In this document: positions 22,168 through 34,000 of the stretch, piece after piece
Position numbering within the stretch: position 1 is the first letter of the stretch
How the letters are laid out: the number at the start of each line of letters is the position of its first letter
Assembly (NCBI GenBank): GCA_002081555.1
Contig: KV921189.1
Location: forward strand, 1-59,238
Origin: Protostelium mycophagum
Lineage: Eukaryota; Evosea; Variosea; Protosteliida; Protosteliaceae
Reading direction: 5' to 3'
Length of the DNA stretch: 59,238 bases
The notes under the pieces: generated by a model
Told to the model about the DNA's origin: nothing
The model's database searches: none
What the model saw: the letters and a program-made list of their open reading frames with translations, nothing else
Position numbers and translations under genes: made by a program

Positions 22168-24151
22168 ATGAGAGGCCAAATCCTCAAGAAGTTACGTAAG
22201 TATTTCTATTTTACATCATGCATCATCTTCCGATTCAATCATAAGCAAGGCGAAATGGAGTTGGCAGGAGAGGATATGCCCGCAGTGGAGACAGGCGCGG
22301 AGGGTGACTTTGCAGCTGACGTATGGAGAGTTTCTCTCGCACAAGGTTTTCAGTTCTCTGCAGGACAGTTGGGCTCCAATCGTGTAGCTCTGTTACCATC
22401 GAAAGGTGTGGATTTATCAATGATTCAACTGACATCATCAGAGAGTGATTATATAAATACTCTCATCACAAACGAAAACCAAATCACCTACTTCAAGGTA
22501 ATGTATATATATCTATCAAAGAATTCAGTCTAAGTTCAATAGGGACATCTTACTGAAGAAAGAGATAAGATGGGAACTGGTGCTGTACAGATCACAGAGC
22601 AGGTATAGAAGAAGGTCTTCATTGGAGGTTAACGGTCATGTAGAAAAAACTCAATTCGTTACATTCGCACCAGATTGTGAGCGTCAATTACAGAAAAGGC
22701 AACTCAGGTATTTGTCCTAAGTGAAGCCAATATTGAGACGAACTCGCAGGTACTCTAAGAATAGGCTGTGTCGATGAGAGAGGTGAGAGTGCTCATTAAG
22801 AATACAGAATAATATTGAAGGTGTCGGCTCTTTTTGGACAGCAGGAATGGATTCATTCGCTAATGCAGAAGGGAACGTACAAAAACTGTTACCACCAGGT
22901 ATTCGTCAAGAATAAATACAAATATATTATTTTAGTATTTCAATACTCACATTCAACTGTTCAGGTGGATTTTTAGAGGAGGCTGGGACAGCTGGTATCG
23001 AGTTTCATCCCAATGAAGAAGATAAGGTGATATATTGAATTTCTCATGCAACTTGATACTTCTAAACACAACCACCTCAGAGTTTAAACCATAACAAGAC
23101 TGAGTATCTCAGGTACTCGTATCCCATTTATTTGGGAAGAGAGTCACGATATTTTCACAAGACAAAGTGAGTTTATTCAAAAATGATGAAATATGTACAT
23201 TATTCATGTAATTAAAGCCGGTAATAAACGTGCACACATCCCAAGAACCCACACAAGCGAGATTCATACAAGTGGAAGGAAGCAACCAGACTTTATTGGC
23301 AGTTGCAGAATATACACAGATATCCATATGGGATTTGAATGCCAAATCATCCTGCATCAAGAGACTCAATGTGGGTTCATTTTATTCTGTGAAATGTTTC
23401 AATGCACTAATGAGTAGCTTAATATCATTATATGTTTTGAATTGTGGCTTTGTCGCAGGTATATTTTTAGTGTTTCTGGTATTTTCGGAGTCTGTTCAAG
23501 CTTGATTTTTTTATTTTTTTTTACTTTGCTGGACAAGAGAATATGGATATTGAATAGATGATGACAGTAAATAGCCTATGATAGGAGGTATTTATGCCAT
23601 GGATGTGAACGATAAGCTGTTGGGATTTGTTGGGCAGAGCAGGAGCGCACAAGTCTATGAATCTCGAAATTGGGGTTTGTTAGGCTCATGGTCCAACTCG
23701 GTCAAATTCGAGGTGATATTTAGTTGCACATGTACATTCAATTTTCTGCAGAGTGATTGATAACTGCCCTCTTAGACGCCCAAATTAATTGTCTAAGAGA
23801 GTACTTATGAGAGCAGGCTTATTCTTTCCATTTCTCTTCGGAAGTACAGGACGAATGCTATGTCAGTGGTCTGGACGCTTCAGTAAGATATATCATTATG
23901 AGATGATGAGTGAGATCTCCAGTTGGCAAGGGGGAATTGGAAGAGAGGGACGAAGAGTGGAAGCTGTCTTGGGGATTCAAGATGGATTGGTATGGATAAG
24001 GTATAGAGATATATAGAGATATATAGAGATATATAGAGATAGAGATGTATAGATGTATAATATGTTATAGAGTAGAGATATGGATCAACTCTTAGGATTG
24101 AATGAGACGGGAAATCTATACTATTTTAAACACAAGAAGAATATAAAATGA
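22168..24151 (+). CDS. WD-repeat-like protein
   Basis: The first exon, 22168-22195 (MRGQILKKL plus one base), joins in phase to 22250 onward (REMELAGEDMPAVETG). Following exons give LAQGFQFSAGQLGSNRVALL, TLRIGCVDER, a segment with SFWTAGMDSFANAEGNVQKL, GGFLEEAGTAGIEFHP, then LAVAEYTQISIWDLNAKSS, a typical WD40 blade end (SIWD). AMDVNDKLLGFVGQSRSAQV, YVSGLDASV and LNETGNLYYFKHKKNIK follow before the TGA at 24149-24151. The blade-like periodicity supports a single beta-propeller of about 380-420 residues that acts as a protein-interaction scaffold. I do not recognise the exact orthologue. An intron near 24000 carries a microsatellite. Confidence 0.6.
24000..24062 (+). repeat. microsatellite (TATAGAGATA)n in an intron
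   Basis: About four tandem copies of a 10-nt unit reading TATAGAGATA, decaying into GTATAGATGTATAAT, lie in an intron near the 3' end of the WD-like gene. This is ordinary simple-sequence DNA. Confidence 0.85.
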
Positions 24152-24218
24152 GGACCCATGCAGTAGTAATATTCTAGCACGTTATACAATAAATAATAAA
24201 TACAAATAGGTGAGTATT

Positions 24219-25940
24219 TCATTCAAATAAACCGGTGTCTTCTGTGTAGAAATCTGAGATTCCCTCACCATCGATCATGGAGAAATAATCAACTGCCTCT
24301 GGCGGTGGAGCCATACGTACTAATCCCTCTTGTTGCGGCTCATATACAACGGATAACTAGATCGTCTCAGTGAATTGTATGAAATCATGAAGAAACTCAC
24401 CAAGTTGGAATCTTCTGTGGTCTGGTCGTGTGTATCTGTGCTTGCACCGACTATTTCAGAGGATACCAAATACACATCGATGGGCAATCCAGCCTCATTC
24501 TGTAAAAATATTTGATACCTCCTCTCTCCTCCATCCATACCCTGATAACTTTACCATTTGTCTTGGTTGGAAGAAAATGATGTTTTACCTCATCAGGATC
24601 CGGTACCTCTAAACGAGTACCAGAAGGTGCTTTGATCGCTATTAATGTTTGATTTTCCATACCAGGAAGACTTCTGACATCTTCGTGTGTGATGTAAGCA
24701 CATCTGCATCGATCAGGATCACGTTATTTCCATTAGTCAACTGACTTGGAATCCTGGTAGCTCTCCACCATATTCTTCAAATTGAGTTGGGTGTTGCGCG
24801 TTCTTTCATCTTCCACAGCCTCCTGCCTCTTCAGGTCCTCTATCTGATTTTTGATTTCTTCGATTCTCAACCTCTCTTGAGGCGTACATAGCCCAGACCC
24901 TCTGTTTTACTCAGAAAAATGTGATTCTTCGTGAGGTTACCTCCAATGGATGTGATTTTTCGATTTTTTTTCGATGAGATTTATTCCCTCCAACACGTTT
25001 GTGATGTCATAAATACGTCTTTTTTGTACACCTAGAGTGATGGCACATTCGTTCAAATCGACGACACCTTCAGGTACTCCTCTCACAAGATCTGTGAATC
25101 TGTTTTTTTCAGTTTGAATAGAAGAATAAAAGTGTTTGTGACCTTTTTGTGAGCTGTCCTAAGGAGGAATCGAATCTGCTTGATTTTTCGTCTTCTGCAT
25201 CGAAATCGGACTTTTTTGATTGTGCAGCTTTACCTGATTTTATATTTGTGATGAGCTCAATTATTTGAGAGGGGCTCACCCTTCTTCTTCGGTTGTGGAG
25301 GCTGCGATTGGGTCTGTTGTACTTGTGCCTGTGCTTGTACTTGTGCTTGCTGTTGTATTTGCTTTGAAGCAGGAGCAGGCTCGTTCATGAGTGGTGGGGG
25401 AACAACAATGTCTGCGGCCGTCTTCTGTATTTTCTTCGGACGTTCTGGTTGTGCTGGCGGTTTAGTGGTATTCATCTGTCTCGCTTTCGCTTTGGGATCG
25501 ACCGGGAGCACCATTTCAAAGGTAGTGGGCATCGCCTGGACGTACTGAGGGATCTCATTTATATTCTCTTCTTCCATGAATCTCGTCGTTTCGCTCGTTC
25601 CGGTTCCGCTTGCCTTTCGCTTGGCTGTAGAAATCTGCAGATAGTGTTAATCAAAGATTGTTGATCCATGATTACATTAAAAATGGGTTAAGATCAGAAT
25701 CTCAATCGGTTGAAATAATCTTTGATCAACAACACCGATATGGGACTAAAATTCACAAGGGTTCGACGAGAGAAACACAAAATGACTCACAAGGTTTGAA
25801 CGTCCGTCTATTTGATCCGACAAGAGGCCCTCTCCATGTGCACTCGAGAATCCATGTTGCCTAAAAAGATCTGTTTGGTAATCTGGTGAATTCGGTGGTG
25901 AATTCATAAGACTGGCCGATATAGGAGATTCTGAGGTCAT
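24219..25940 (-). CDS. E2F-family transcription factor
   Basis: E2F factors pair with DP proteins and control S-phase genes; retinoblastoma proteins repress them. The first exon starts [20 protein letters not shown] at 25940. A Gln/Pro-rich linker with [17 protein letters not shown] follows. The DNA-binding winged helix is clear: [45 protein letters not shown] and [10 protein letters not shown] heptad dimerisation region ([20 protein letters not shown]) and the marked-box segment ([20 protein letters not shown], then DVYLV) come next. The C terminus [20 protein letters not shown] resembles the short acidic Rb-binding peptide. It ends at the TGA 24219-24221. All expected E2F parts are present, so it should be a classical activator- or repressor-type E2F rather than an atypical one with two DNA-binding domains. 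Confidence 0.92.
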
Positions 25941-26073
25941 TTTGTCCTTCCAATCTCAACCACCTCGATCTTGCAAGATCTATGAGCTCTCAACTTGAAA
26001 AAAAAAGACGCGGGATTACAACTCGGTTTTTAACGATTTTCTAAACTTTCGAATAAAAATCTCTTTGTGTCCA

Positions 26074-28570
26074 TCATTGCGGGGGAAGCATCTGGACAAT
26101 CATATCCACGATCAGATTCTGCTGTAGATCCTCCGACCACAATAAAGTACCGTCTATTCTGCCGGTGCCTTGCCTCCCCGCAGAGAAGCTATAATATTTA
26201 GAGTCGTCCGGATGGTCATAGTTGAAACATTGCTCAGGTGGTGATGGTTTCAATTGTATTGCCTCTGTATGATTGAATATCACTGCATCAGGCCCTGTAA
26301 TCATAAGCGAACAGTAATGAATGTTGACCACCTTGTACAATGATATCTAATATAAAGACATCACTGAGGCTACCAGAGAATCCTCCAGCTTTCCAAGGAA
26401 GATTAAGCTTTTTGTCCATTGTGTGAGAGGGGCGGCCTTTATTCTCGCACAGCCAGGTAAAATAAGCGTTCGGTAATAATATATCAAATCTCGGACCTCT
26501 TGACTCGTTCCCTCTGTTTGGAAGTAGGTCCACCTACTCATATCATTCTCATTTCTCTCTGCCGTCAAAATTTTTGGCATAAAGAGTGTATTGTGACAAG
26601 CAGATTTAAAATAAAAATATACTCTGTAGAAGATATTGCTCCATCTCACAGATCCTGCAGATCTCATCTGTACATAAATGTTCAATCCCAGCAACTCTAG
26701 ATGCCTTGGTCTTGTGGATATAGGTATCTTCATCACGGTATTTGTGGTCAATACTTGATATTGATGAAATCCAAGGAGAATCCAAGCGATCTCACAATTA
26801 CCCAAATCGCTGCTATTTTGCTTCGAATTTTCCTATCGGTTGTTATACCAAGAGAATATGAGGTGTTAGAATACTAGTCACCTCCTTCTCACGCCACAAG
26901 CCGATAAGGATACTGTATGGACGATGGGGAGCAGCCTCTAGCACGATGAGGTGGTCATCATGTCCCACCTTTTCTTTTCAATAAATTATGCATGTAAAGA
27001 CGACCTTGAGTCACAAGCGACACGATGAAGGGTTTATTTAGAGTCTATACTAAATATGGCAAAGCCACAAAATATATGTTTGAAGCATCATAAAGTATTA
27101 TTGGCTTCAGATGATGTCACGCGTACCTCCTTCCAGTTTGAGACTCTGATATCTTTCTCTTCTATTACTGGATGTGTCCACATGGGATCAATATACGCAC
27201 TTCTTAATCCCACACTTATCATCTTTATAGATCTATCATCATGTCATATTGTGACATCTTAATATGACAGTCTGCACCTGGCTGTTGGTCTTCGCGGCCC
27301 ATTCTTTTGGTTTTGTGATTTTACCGTTGGTATCTCGCTGCAAAATACCGAGCAGCTGTTATGAAATACGAATATTTGTTTGTTGTTGATGGGACACACC
27401 AAATCGTTCAGCATGACATTATATGAGATATTCATCCTCTTGTACTGATCCTCATCAGCATCATTCTTAAATATTATCATGTTGCACTTGACCGTGAATA
27501 TTCAAGTTAGTTTTGACTACTAGGTACCTCTTCACTTGTGTTGAATCTTTTCAGCTTATCCGGGAATCTTTTTTCCATTCTTGTACTTCTTGTGACCATC
27601 AACTTGGATTTCAATAATCCCTTCCAGTCACTATCTTCTGACATATTATCTACTGCAAAATGTCATCATTCTTCAAAAATATGTTGCAATATACCATCTG
27701 ATGACGCTTTGCTGCACATTATGATGAAATTGTGTGGTAAAAAATACCTTTATAATTCTGCATGTAGAATCTCTTCCAGAGTATTGGGTCGGAGATGATC
27801 TTGAGATATCTCATATCGTTCAATACGATAAAAATAATATGCATAGAATGATGTAATATGTACCTATTACAAGTGCATCCAAGTCTGGTCAAGTCTTGCA
27901 TTGACATTAATTTTAGAATTTCCATCAATATTTCTATCGGTAATAAATCCAGTCTGCTTGGCTGAAAATCACCTGAAGATTTCGGTGTTTTTTTTCGACG
28001 ATTTTTGTTGAAGATCATTGTCATTCCAAAAGATGGCAAGAAAAAGTCACCTTCTGATTCTGTTGTATCCACCTCCTCTTTGGAACTTTGAGAACTTGTT
28101 TCTTTTGGAACTGGGGAGCTGATGGGTTTAATAATGCTATATAAACTCAGCACTGTCTATACCTTTTAGTTGATCGAGACGTTGTCACCATTCTTTTTGG
28201 TGGGGTTGTGGTCTTTGTGGGAATCTTCTTATCTATGGTATTCAATTGTTAGCCTCAAGCAGCTTGTTCACCTGGTGTGGTGACATTCTTTTTCGACGTT
28301 GTAGTTGTTGCAGAGAGCGGACGAGCACGGTTTACGATTGGGCCTACATTGGCGATCACCCTATTATAATGATTATTATAAAATTGATACCTTCAGCTTT
28401 CTTTATCGTTGAATCGCCTCTCGGCGTTGTTGGTGCTGATTTTGTGGGTGGCACTAGAAACATCAACAAGAACTATAAATATTGTTCACACCTGTTTTGT
28501 TGCGTGTAATAGAAGAGGATACTTTCACTGAGGAAGTCTTCTTTGGTGGTTCGGTTCGTGAGGCAGACAT
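26074..28570 (-). CDS. F-box protein with a basic, Thr/Pro-rich N terminus
   Basis: The start MSASRTEPPKKTSSVKVSSS at 28570 is followed by small exons rich in Thr, Pro and Lys (APTTPRGDSTIKK, PLSATTTTSKKNVTTPG, TTTPPKRMVTTSRSTKR). The F-box reads RLDLLPIEILMEILKLMSMQ and DLTRLGCTCN, then DPILWKRFYMQNYKG and DWKGLLKSKLMVTRS, the classical F-box plus following helix pattern. The C-terminal half contains ELLGLNIYVQMRS, RFDILLPNAYFTWLCENKGR, LPWKAGGFSGSLSDVF and DGTLLWSEDLQQNLIVDMIV. This looks like a beta-sandwich or lectin-like substrate domain, but I cannot name it. The TGA or TAA lies at about 26074. It likely serves as a substrate receptor of an SCF ligase. Its start is 100 bp from the divergent PCD gene. 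Confidence 0.72.
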
Positions 28571-28670
28571 TTCAAGAGACAAAGGTTCAAGAGACAGTTC
28601 AAATTTGCGCAGATCTGCGATATCACAACAGATCCTCCTCACATCAAATTTTCAAATACACAAAATCACG

Positions 28671-29066
28671 ATGTCTAGTGAAAAGCTCAGTGGAGATAAG
28701 CGCCAAGAGGTGACTGAAAAGAAAAGAAGAAAATGGTCTCTCAGACTATCTGAGTGTTTTATTAGGCTTTTAAGGAGATACCAGAGTGGAAAGAGGCCGA
28801 GGGCCGCGATGCCATCAAAAAAACATTCCAATTTCGTGACTTCAAAGAGGCATGGGCATGGATGAACAAAGTCGCAGAGGTGGCTGATAGAGTACGCGAT
28901 CATATGTCGTGATCTTATCAACTGAACAACGCAGGACGATCACCATCCGGAATGGTTCAACGTGTACAATAGAGTAGAAGTTCTTCTTGCGACACACACG
29001 TGTAATGGTGTCTCAGACAAAGACATCAAGCTCGCAAAGGCAATGGATTCTTTTTTCCAGAAATGA
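28671..29066 (+). CDS. pterin-4a-carbinolamine dehydratase
   Basis: PCD dehydrates 4a-hydroxytetrahydrobiopterin and so regenerates the pterin cofactor of aromatic amino acid hydroxylases. Exons 28671-28709, 28766-28891 and 28935-29066 join in phase into about 99 residues, the family's normal length. Visible motifs are [20 protein letters not shown], the [13 protein letters not shown] helix, and the catalytic stretch [20 protein letters not shown] with its paired histidines, then [13 protein letters not shown]. No signal peptide is seen, so it is cytosolic. The gene is divergent from the F-box gene. Confidence 0.95.
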
Positions 29067-29205
29067 ATTGCGTTATCTGTCTGAATTCGTCTTAATATTT
29101 ACCAAAAATTAATTATGATCCAATTTTATCTTGAAGCAACATTCAAATCAATGCCAAGATAATAAATCGACATGAAATAATCTAGTATTTAGTATTGCTG
29201 ATACT

Positions 29206-29424
29206 ATTACCTGGCGGACACGGATTTGTACAAAGTTCAAAATTAATTTTGAAAGCAATTATTTTTTTATAATCCCGGTAAGCGACGTGACCATTGCGGT
29301 AAGCGATTGTCACCCCGGTAACCACCTTACCGTGACACTCGCGTTCTGTACCGGGATTGTTGAAAAATTATTTGCTTCAAACGATAATTTTGAAATTGGT
29401 ACAAATCCGTGTCCGCCGGGTAAT
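29206..29424. mobile_element. MITE-like element with ~60-bp terminal inverted repeats
   Basis: The left end ATTACCTGGCGGACACGGAT and the right end, reverse-complemented ATTACCCGGCGGACACGGAT, match with one change. The similarity runs on through TTTGTAC and CAAAATTA for about 60 bp. The ends are flanked by the trinucleotide ACT on both sides, a possible 3-bp target duplication. The interior (29275-29355) has its own inverted pair, TCCCGGTA and TACCGGGA, and repeated CGGTAAGCG words. It has no open frame. The whole 219-bp unit could fold into one long hairpin. A non-autonomous DNA transposon is the simplest reading; a hairpin RNA gene is the alternative. Confidence 0.65.
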
Positions 29425-29664
29425 ACTCCCAACACGCTTTGAATTATATGAATATTCATCTTTCATATCCTGTCTATCCTCTGCAATCATCAAGTGCCAA
29501 GAACCAACCAATTCCACACAGAATATTTATTCTTTGGGTGCAAATACTTTGGGCACCAAGACAACAAAGTGGGGAAGTGCTCCCTCTTTGGTTGATATGT
29601 TCATTGTAGAAAGGGAACGCATTTTGCCGGAAATATTTTTCTGGCGCTCCTGACACATTCACTG

Positions 29665-31011
29665 ATGGGTTGCGCGTCGAGCAAGGAAGAGACCATCCGG
29701 CCGCCTTCTGGAGCAAAAGACTTCAAAAGACACGTAGATCCAAGTGAGTAGACTTGTCCAAAAAATGTCAGTCACCCATGTTGTTTAGACGCCGTGTCAA
29801 AGGGGAGAGTCGAAGACCATTACACAGTATCGAAAGAGCTCGGAAGGTAAATATAGAACAATAAAACGACCTTTGGTGAGACAATGCAGAGGGACATTCA
29901 GCATTGTGAGAGAGGCAACCCAAAAATCCACTGGCAAGAAGTATGCGGTGAAAACCATCGACAAGAAATATGTGGATAAGGATGATTTGGTTCTTCTAAC
30001 AAGGGAGATTGACATTATGAAGCAAGTCGATCACAAGAACGTATGGGTTCCTTATTCTTTCTTCTGCTTATGACTGATAGGTGCTATCACTTCATGAAAT
30101 CTTCGAAACAGAGAACGAGATCTCTATGATAATTGAACTGTGAGTAATCAGCCTCTCATTGTCTTTAAACTAAATATAACAGTGTGACCGGTGGAGAGCT
30201 TTTCTTTAAGAGTGAGCCGATTAAATGATTGACGGTGTCAATAGCTGACAGAATACAGTCGTGGAACAAGGTTCTTATAGTGAGGGCGATGCGGCCGACA
30301 TAGTTCGACAGATTTTAGCTGGTGTCCAACATCTTCACGATAAAGGAATCGCTCATCGCGATTTGAAGGTGAGGACCGCATCTTCTTTATTACAGATCTA
30401 AACTCGAGTAGCCAGAGAATCTTCTCTGCTCTGGCGAAGGATCAGACATGATCATCAAGATTGCCGATTTCGGTCTCTCCAAAATATTTGGAGGAGGACA
30501 AAAACTAGAAACCTCTTGTGGAACACCTGATTATGCAGGTAATCTCATCTATCTCTTCCTTTCTCAAACATTCAGCCCCCGAAGTCCTCTTGGGAGAGAA
30601 AGCTTACGACAAATCTGTCGATCTGTGGTCTGTTGGAGTGATCACATACGTGTTGTTGTGTGGCTATCCTCCATTCTACGCACAATCTCAGCCAGCACTC
30701 TTTGAAAAGATCATACACGCAAATTACGATTTTCCAGAAGCAGAATGGGGGAGCATCTCCGCTGGAGGTAAAAATCAACACACCAGCGAACACCATATTA
30801 ATCTTTTACAGCAAAAGAGTTTGTCAGGAAATTACTGGTGATCGCACCGGTGGATCGTATGACTGTGGAGCAATGTCTAAACTCAAGCTTCATGCAAGGA
30901 GGAGCAGGATCTACTGCATTGAAGGTGGACATGAACAGATACAACACCGAGAGAAAGAAGCAATTAGGAAAGATGAAGGAAGAGCTCGCCAGACTGAACG
31001 CAGAGACTTAG
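29665..31011 (+). CDS. CaMK-family protein kinase with an acylation-type N terminus
   Basis: The protein starts MGCASSKEETIRPPSGAKDF; Gly2 plus Cys3 is a typical myristoylation and palmitoylation signal that would hold the kinase at a membrane. Exons (29665-29743, 29789-29846, 29890-30040, 30081-30139 and later ones) are in phase. Kinase features are LGRGTFSIVREA, YAVKTIDKKYV, the catalytic loop IAHRDLKPENLL, IADFGLSKIFGGG, CGTPDYAAPEVLLG and WSVGVITYVLLCGYPPFYA. This order and the activation loop match the CaMKI/CDPK-like group. The C terminus (NRYNTERKKQLGKMKEELAR) is a basic helix that could be an autoinhibitory or calmodulin-binding segment, which is inference. The protein has no EF hands. 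It ends at the TAG 31009-31011, 18 bp from the convergent NUP155 stop. Confidence 0.92.
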
Positions 31012-31029
31012 ATACAGCTATCAATTATT

Positions 31030-34000
31030 TTAATTGGTTAATTCCTTCTTCAAAGTCGATATCTCTGGTGATTCTTGTGAGTATCTGGTCAATATCTCCT
31101 CTATAGGTGATGTGAATATGTTGTCCTCTGCTCTGATACTCTGCGGTCTAGTGTTTCTTGTGTACGCCTTCCACTCTCTCAACAATACCGCAACAACCCT
31201 CAGCATATGTTCCCTCTCTGCTGTACCCCTCCATTCCTCATCCATTTAGTCTCTCTCATTCTTACCAACACTCACATTTGTTTGCAGTAATCTGTCGTAC
31301 ACTCTAAATATCTCTAGGAAGGAAATCCCCAGTGTTCTCATGTTCCTTACTACCCATAATAAACCCTGACCATCTAGTGACATCTTGATACTCTCCTTCT
31401 CTAATAATCCCACTATCACTGAGACAGGGAATGTCTACATCTCATTAATATTATTGTTATTGTTCAACACTTGCCTCAGATGGATATAAGCTCTTTCCGA
31501 TGATTTCCACACGTGAAGATAATGGTTCTCTTCCTTTTGGTGCTTCTATTGAATGTGAGAATAATGATGGAAGAATATCTGACCTTGATCTACAATAGAC
31601 TTCCATGTATTTGCGACGAGTGCAGGGTCTGAATATTGGGCAAATTTGAGGATGTCTAATTGTATATCATATAATCTGAACTTCCTGGCGTATTTGTATA
31701 ACTGTACTTGTCAGTATAATCGTTATTCATATCATATCATACCTCTGACACATCCATCAATCGCTCGTCCAATTCAGCAGCAGCAGTAATATAATTCTGA
31801 TTGTTATTTCTGGAGATATCACCCTGCATTCTTGATTGTATGTATGCCAGAGTCAACTATTGTTTTTGAGTGAATATAAAATACTGTTACGACATACCAA
31901 TTCCTCTATATTCTGTATCTGTGCGAAATTTTGCGTTCCAAGAGCAGCACCCTTTGCGTTGGATAAATCGGTCAATCTACAGGCGTGAATAAATATTTTA
32001 TTGATTATACATACCTCTGGTGTAGAGTTCGTGTCTTGGCCGGTAGATTGGCCAATTTATTGTACACCTCTGATGCCTTGATAAAATTACTGTGTCTCAT
32101 GTAATAATTTCCCAATAGGGATAACATGAAGCTATCTTCTCTATATGCTAAGAACTTCTCGAGATAAGGTGAATCAAAATCCTAAAAAAATTTATATTTA
32201 AGTAGTATGAATAATAGTTACGTTGAATAAGACATCAGAAAGGTTTCTCTGCAAGAGCCAGTCGTATAGTACGTTGTAGAAGCATTCATCCTTGCATCCA
32301 GATATCACACTGGCGAATTCTTTGAAATCTCTGCGGATATGCGCATTGTCCTCATTTTGTTGTTCAGAGACCATTCTGTTGTTGTATGTGTCATCCAATA
32401 ACTCGAATATGGGCACATAATATGTATATCTAATCATATCAATATCTCAGAACACATTAAACATATATACCTTTCCTCGAAATCTCTCTTCCCCGATTGA
32501 TCATTATCAGGACTTCCTGCCATGAAGAATGTGGCACCTAATGCTGGGGATGATTGCTTGTTTGCATTGGCATAAGCTAAGCATATCTGTATGATTCCCT
32601 TGTAGTAACCCATCTCTCTCAGTTCTGACACCACCTTGTGTATGCCCACCGCTTCAGCCCCCTTTATGAACATCTTCTATTTTTAGACTTGATATTCGAG
32701 TATAACTCACCTGTACAGATTCTTGAAGTAATCTCTGTCGTTCTTCAGGCTTATTGGTCTGTTTGGCGAGTTGTAGAGCTTCTTCTCCTTTCAAGCGGTT
32801 AAGGTCAGCTGCATTGAAATACATTCTGCATTCTTCTATTAAACCTTCCCTCAGTCCTGCTCCCTAATATCGTATGAGATGCCATAACATCATCACATCC
32901 TTACATGTGCCGCATTCGTATTGAAAATGACGGTATTCACTAATTCTTTAGCAGCCTTGGCGCCTTCTTCTCTCATAAACTCCTTTAATGTCTGCCCCGC
33001 CAATATTCCTTGTCCTTGTGGTGATAACCTTGGAATTAATTATTATCCTACTCTTACTATTATTAATAGTGTCTTACTTGCTGAGAAGATCAGGATAGTT
33101 GACATCATTGACGGTGTATAAGAATGTGACGGCTTGTAGTGAGGAATTAAGGATGATATATAAATCCTCCATCGTCTTGAGGTTGATATCTTCGGCATTA
33201 TCCCTCTCTCTCTTTATTCCTTTAGATACTGAGTTTTGCGGGTCTGATGTATGTTAATAATATCAATAATAGTGCATAACTGACGCTTTTTTGTGAAGGC
33301 AGTCAAATTTCTTAATCTAGATAATATCTCTCCCATCTGTTCTGGTGTGTATCTGAATCTTGATGTCTGAAGGATATTATTACAACCAAATATGTGAAGA
33401 TACCTACTTCACCAGCAGGGACTACAATAGATTTATCCCATAATGGGCGGAGATATCTTGATAATAATAATGCGAATGCTACGTGTGATACTGGATGTGT
33501 ACCATGTGGTTCTGAGAACATCGAGCTGTTGTTAAACAAGCTGGGTATCCTTGTCTCACGACTCATGTTTCCTACAATGTTGAATTATTGAAGATTCTTA
33601 ACAACACTCACTTCCTAATTGGAAATAGAGAGAAGTAGCCTTGAGTGATAAATTGGGGTGCTTGTGATCTGTCACAGCGTAATCTTCACTAGCCAAGAAT
33701 AATGCCATCACGCACGTCTCCACTTCCCCGTATAAATTGATAAAATCCTAATTACATTAATTCTTTTCTATCATCAAGAACTGACCAATAATAACTGTTG
33801 TGGGTGTCCGTCCAATGATAATATTCTGGCGAGTGTATCTATAGGCCTCCTCTTTGTGATGCTGACGATATGTTCGTTCGTGAGCACCAGGAAGACTCTG
33901 GGTGAGCTGAAATGTTGCGTGGACAACTCATTGTTGAGTAACTGCATCATTCAGGAATGATTCAATATAATTCATAATGATCAGTTGCGTCAGGATGTAG

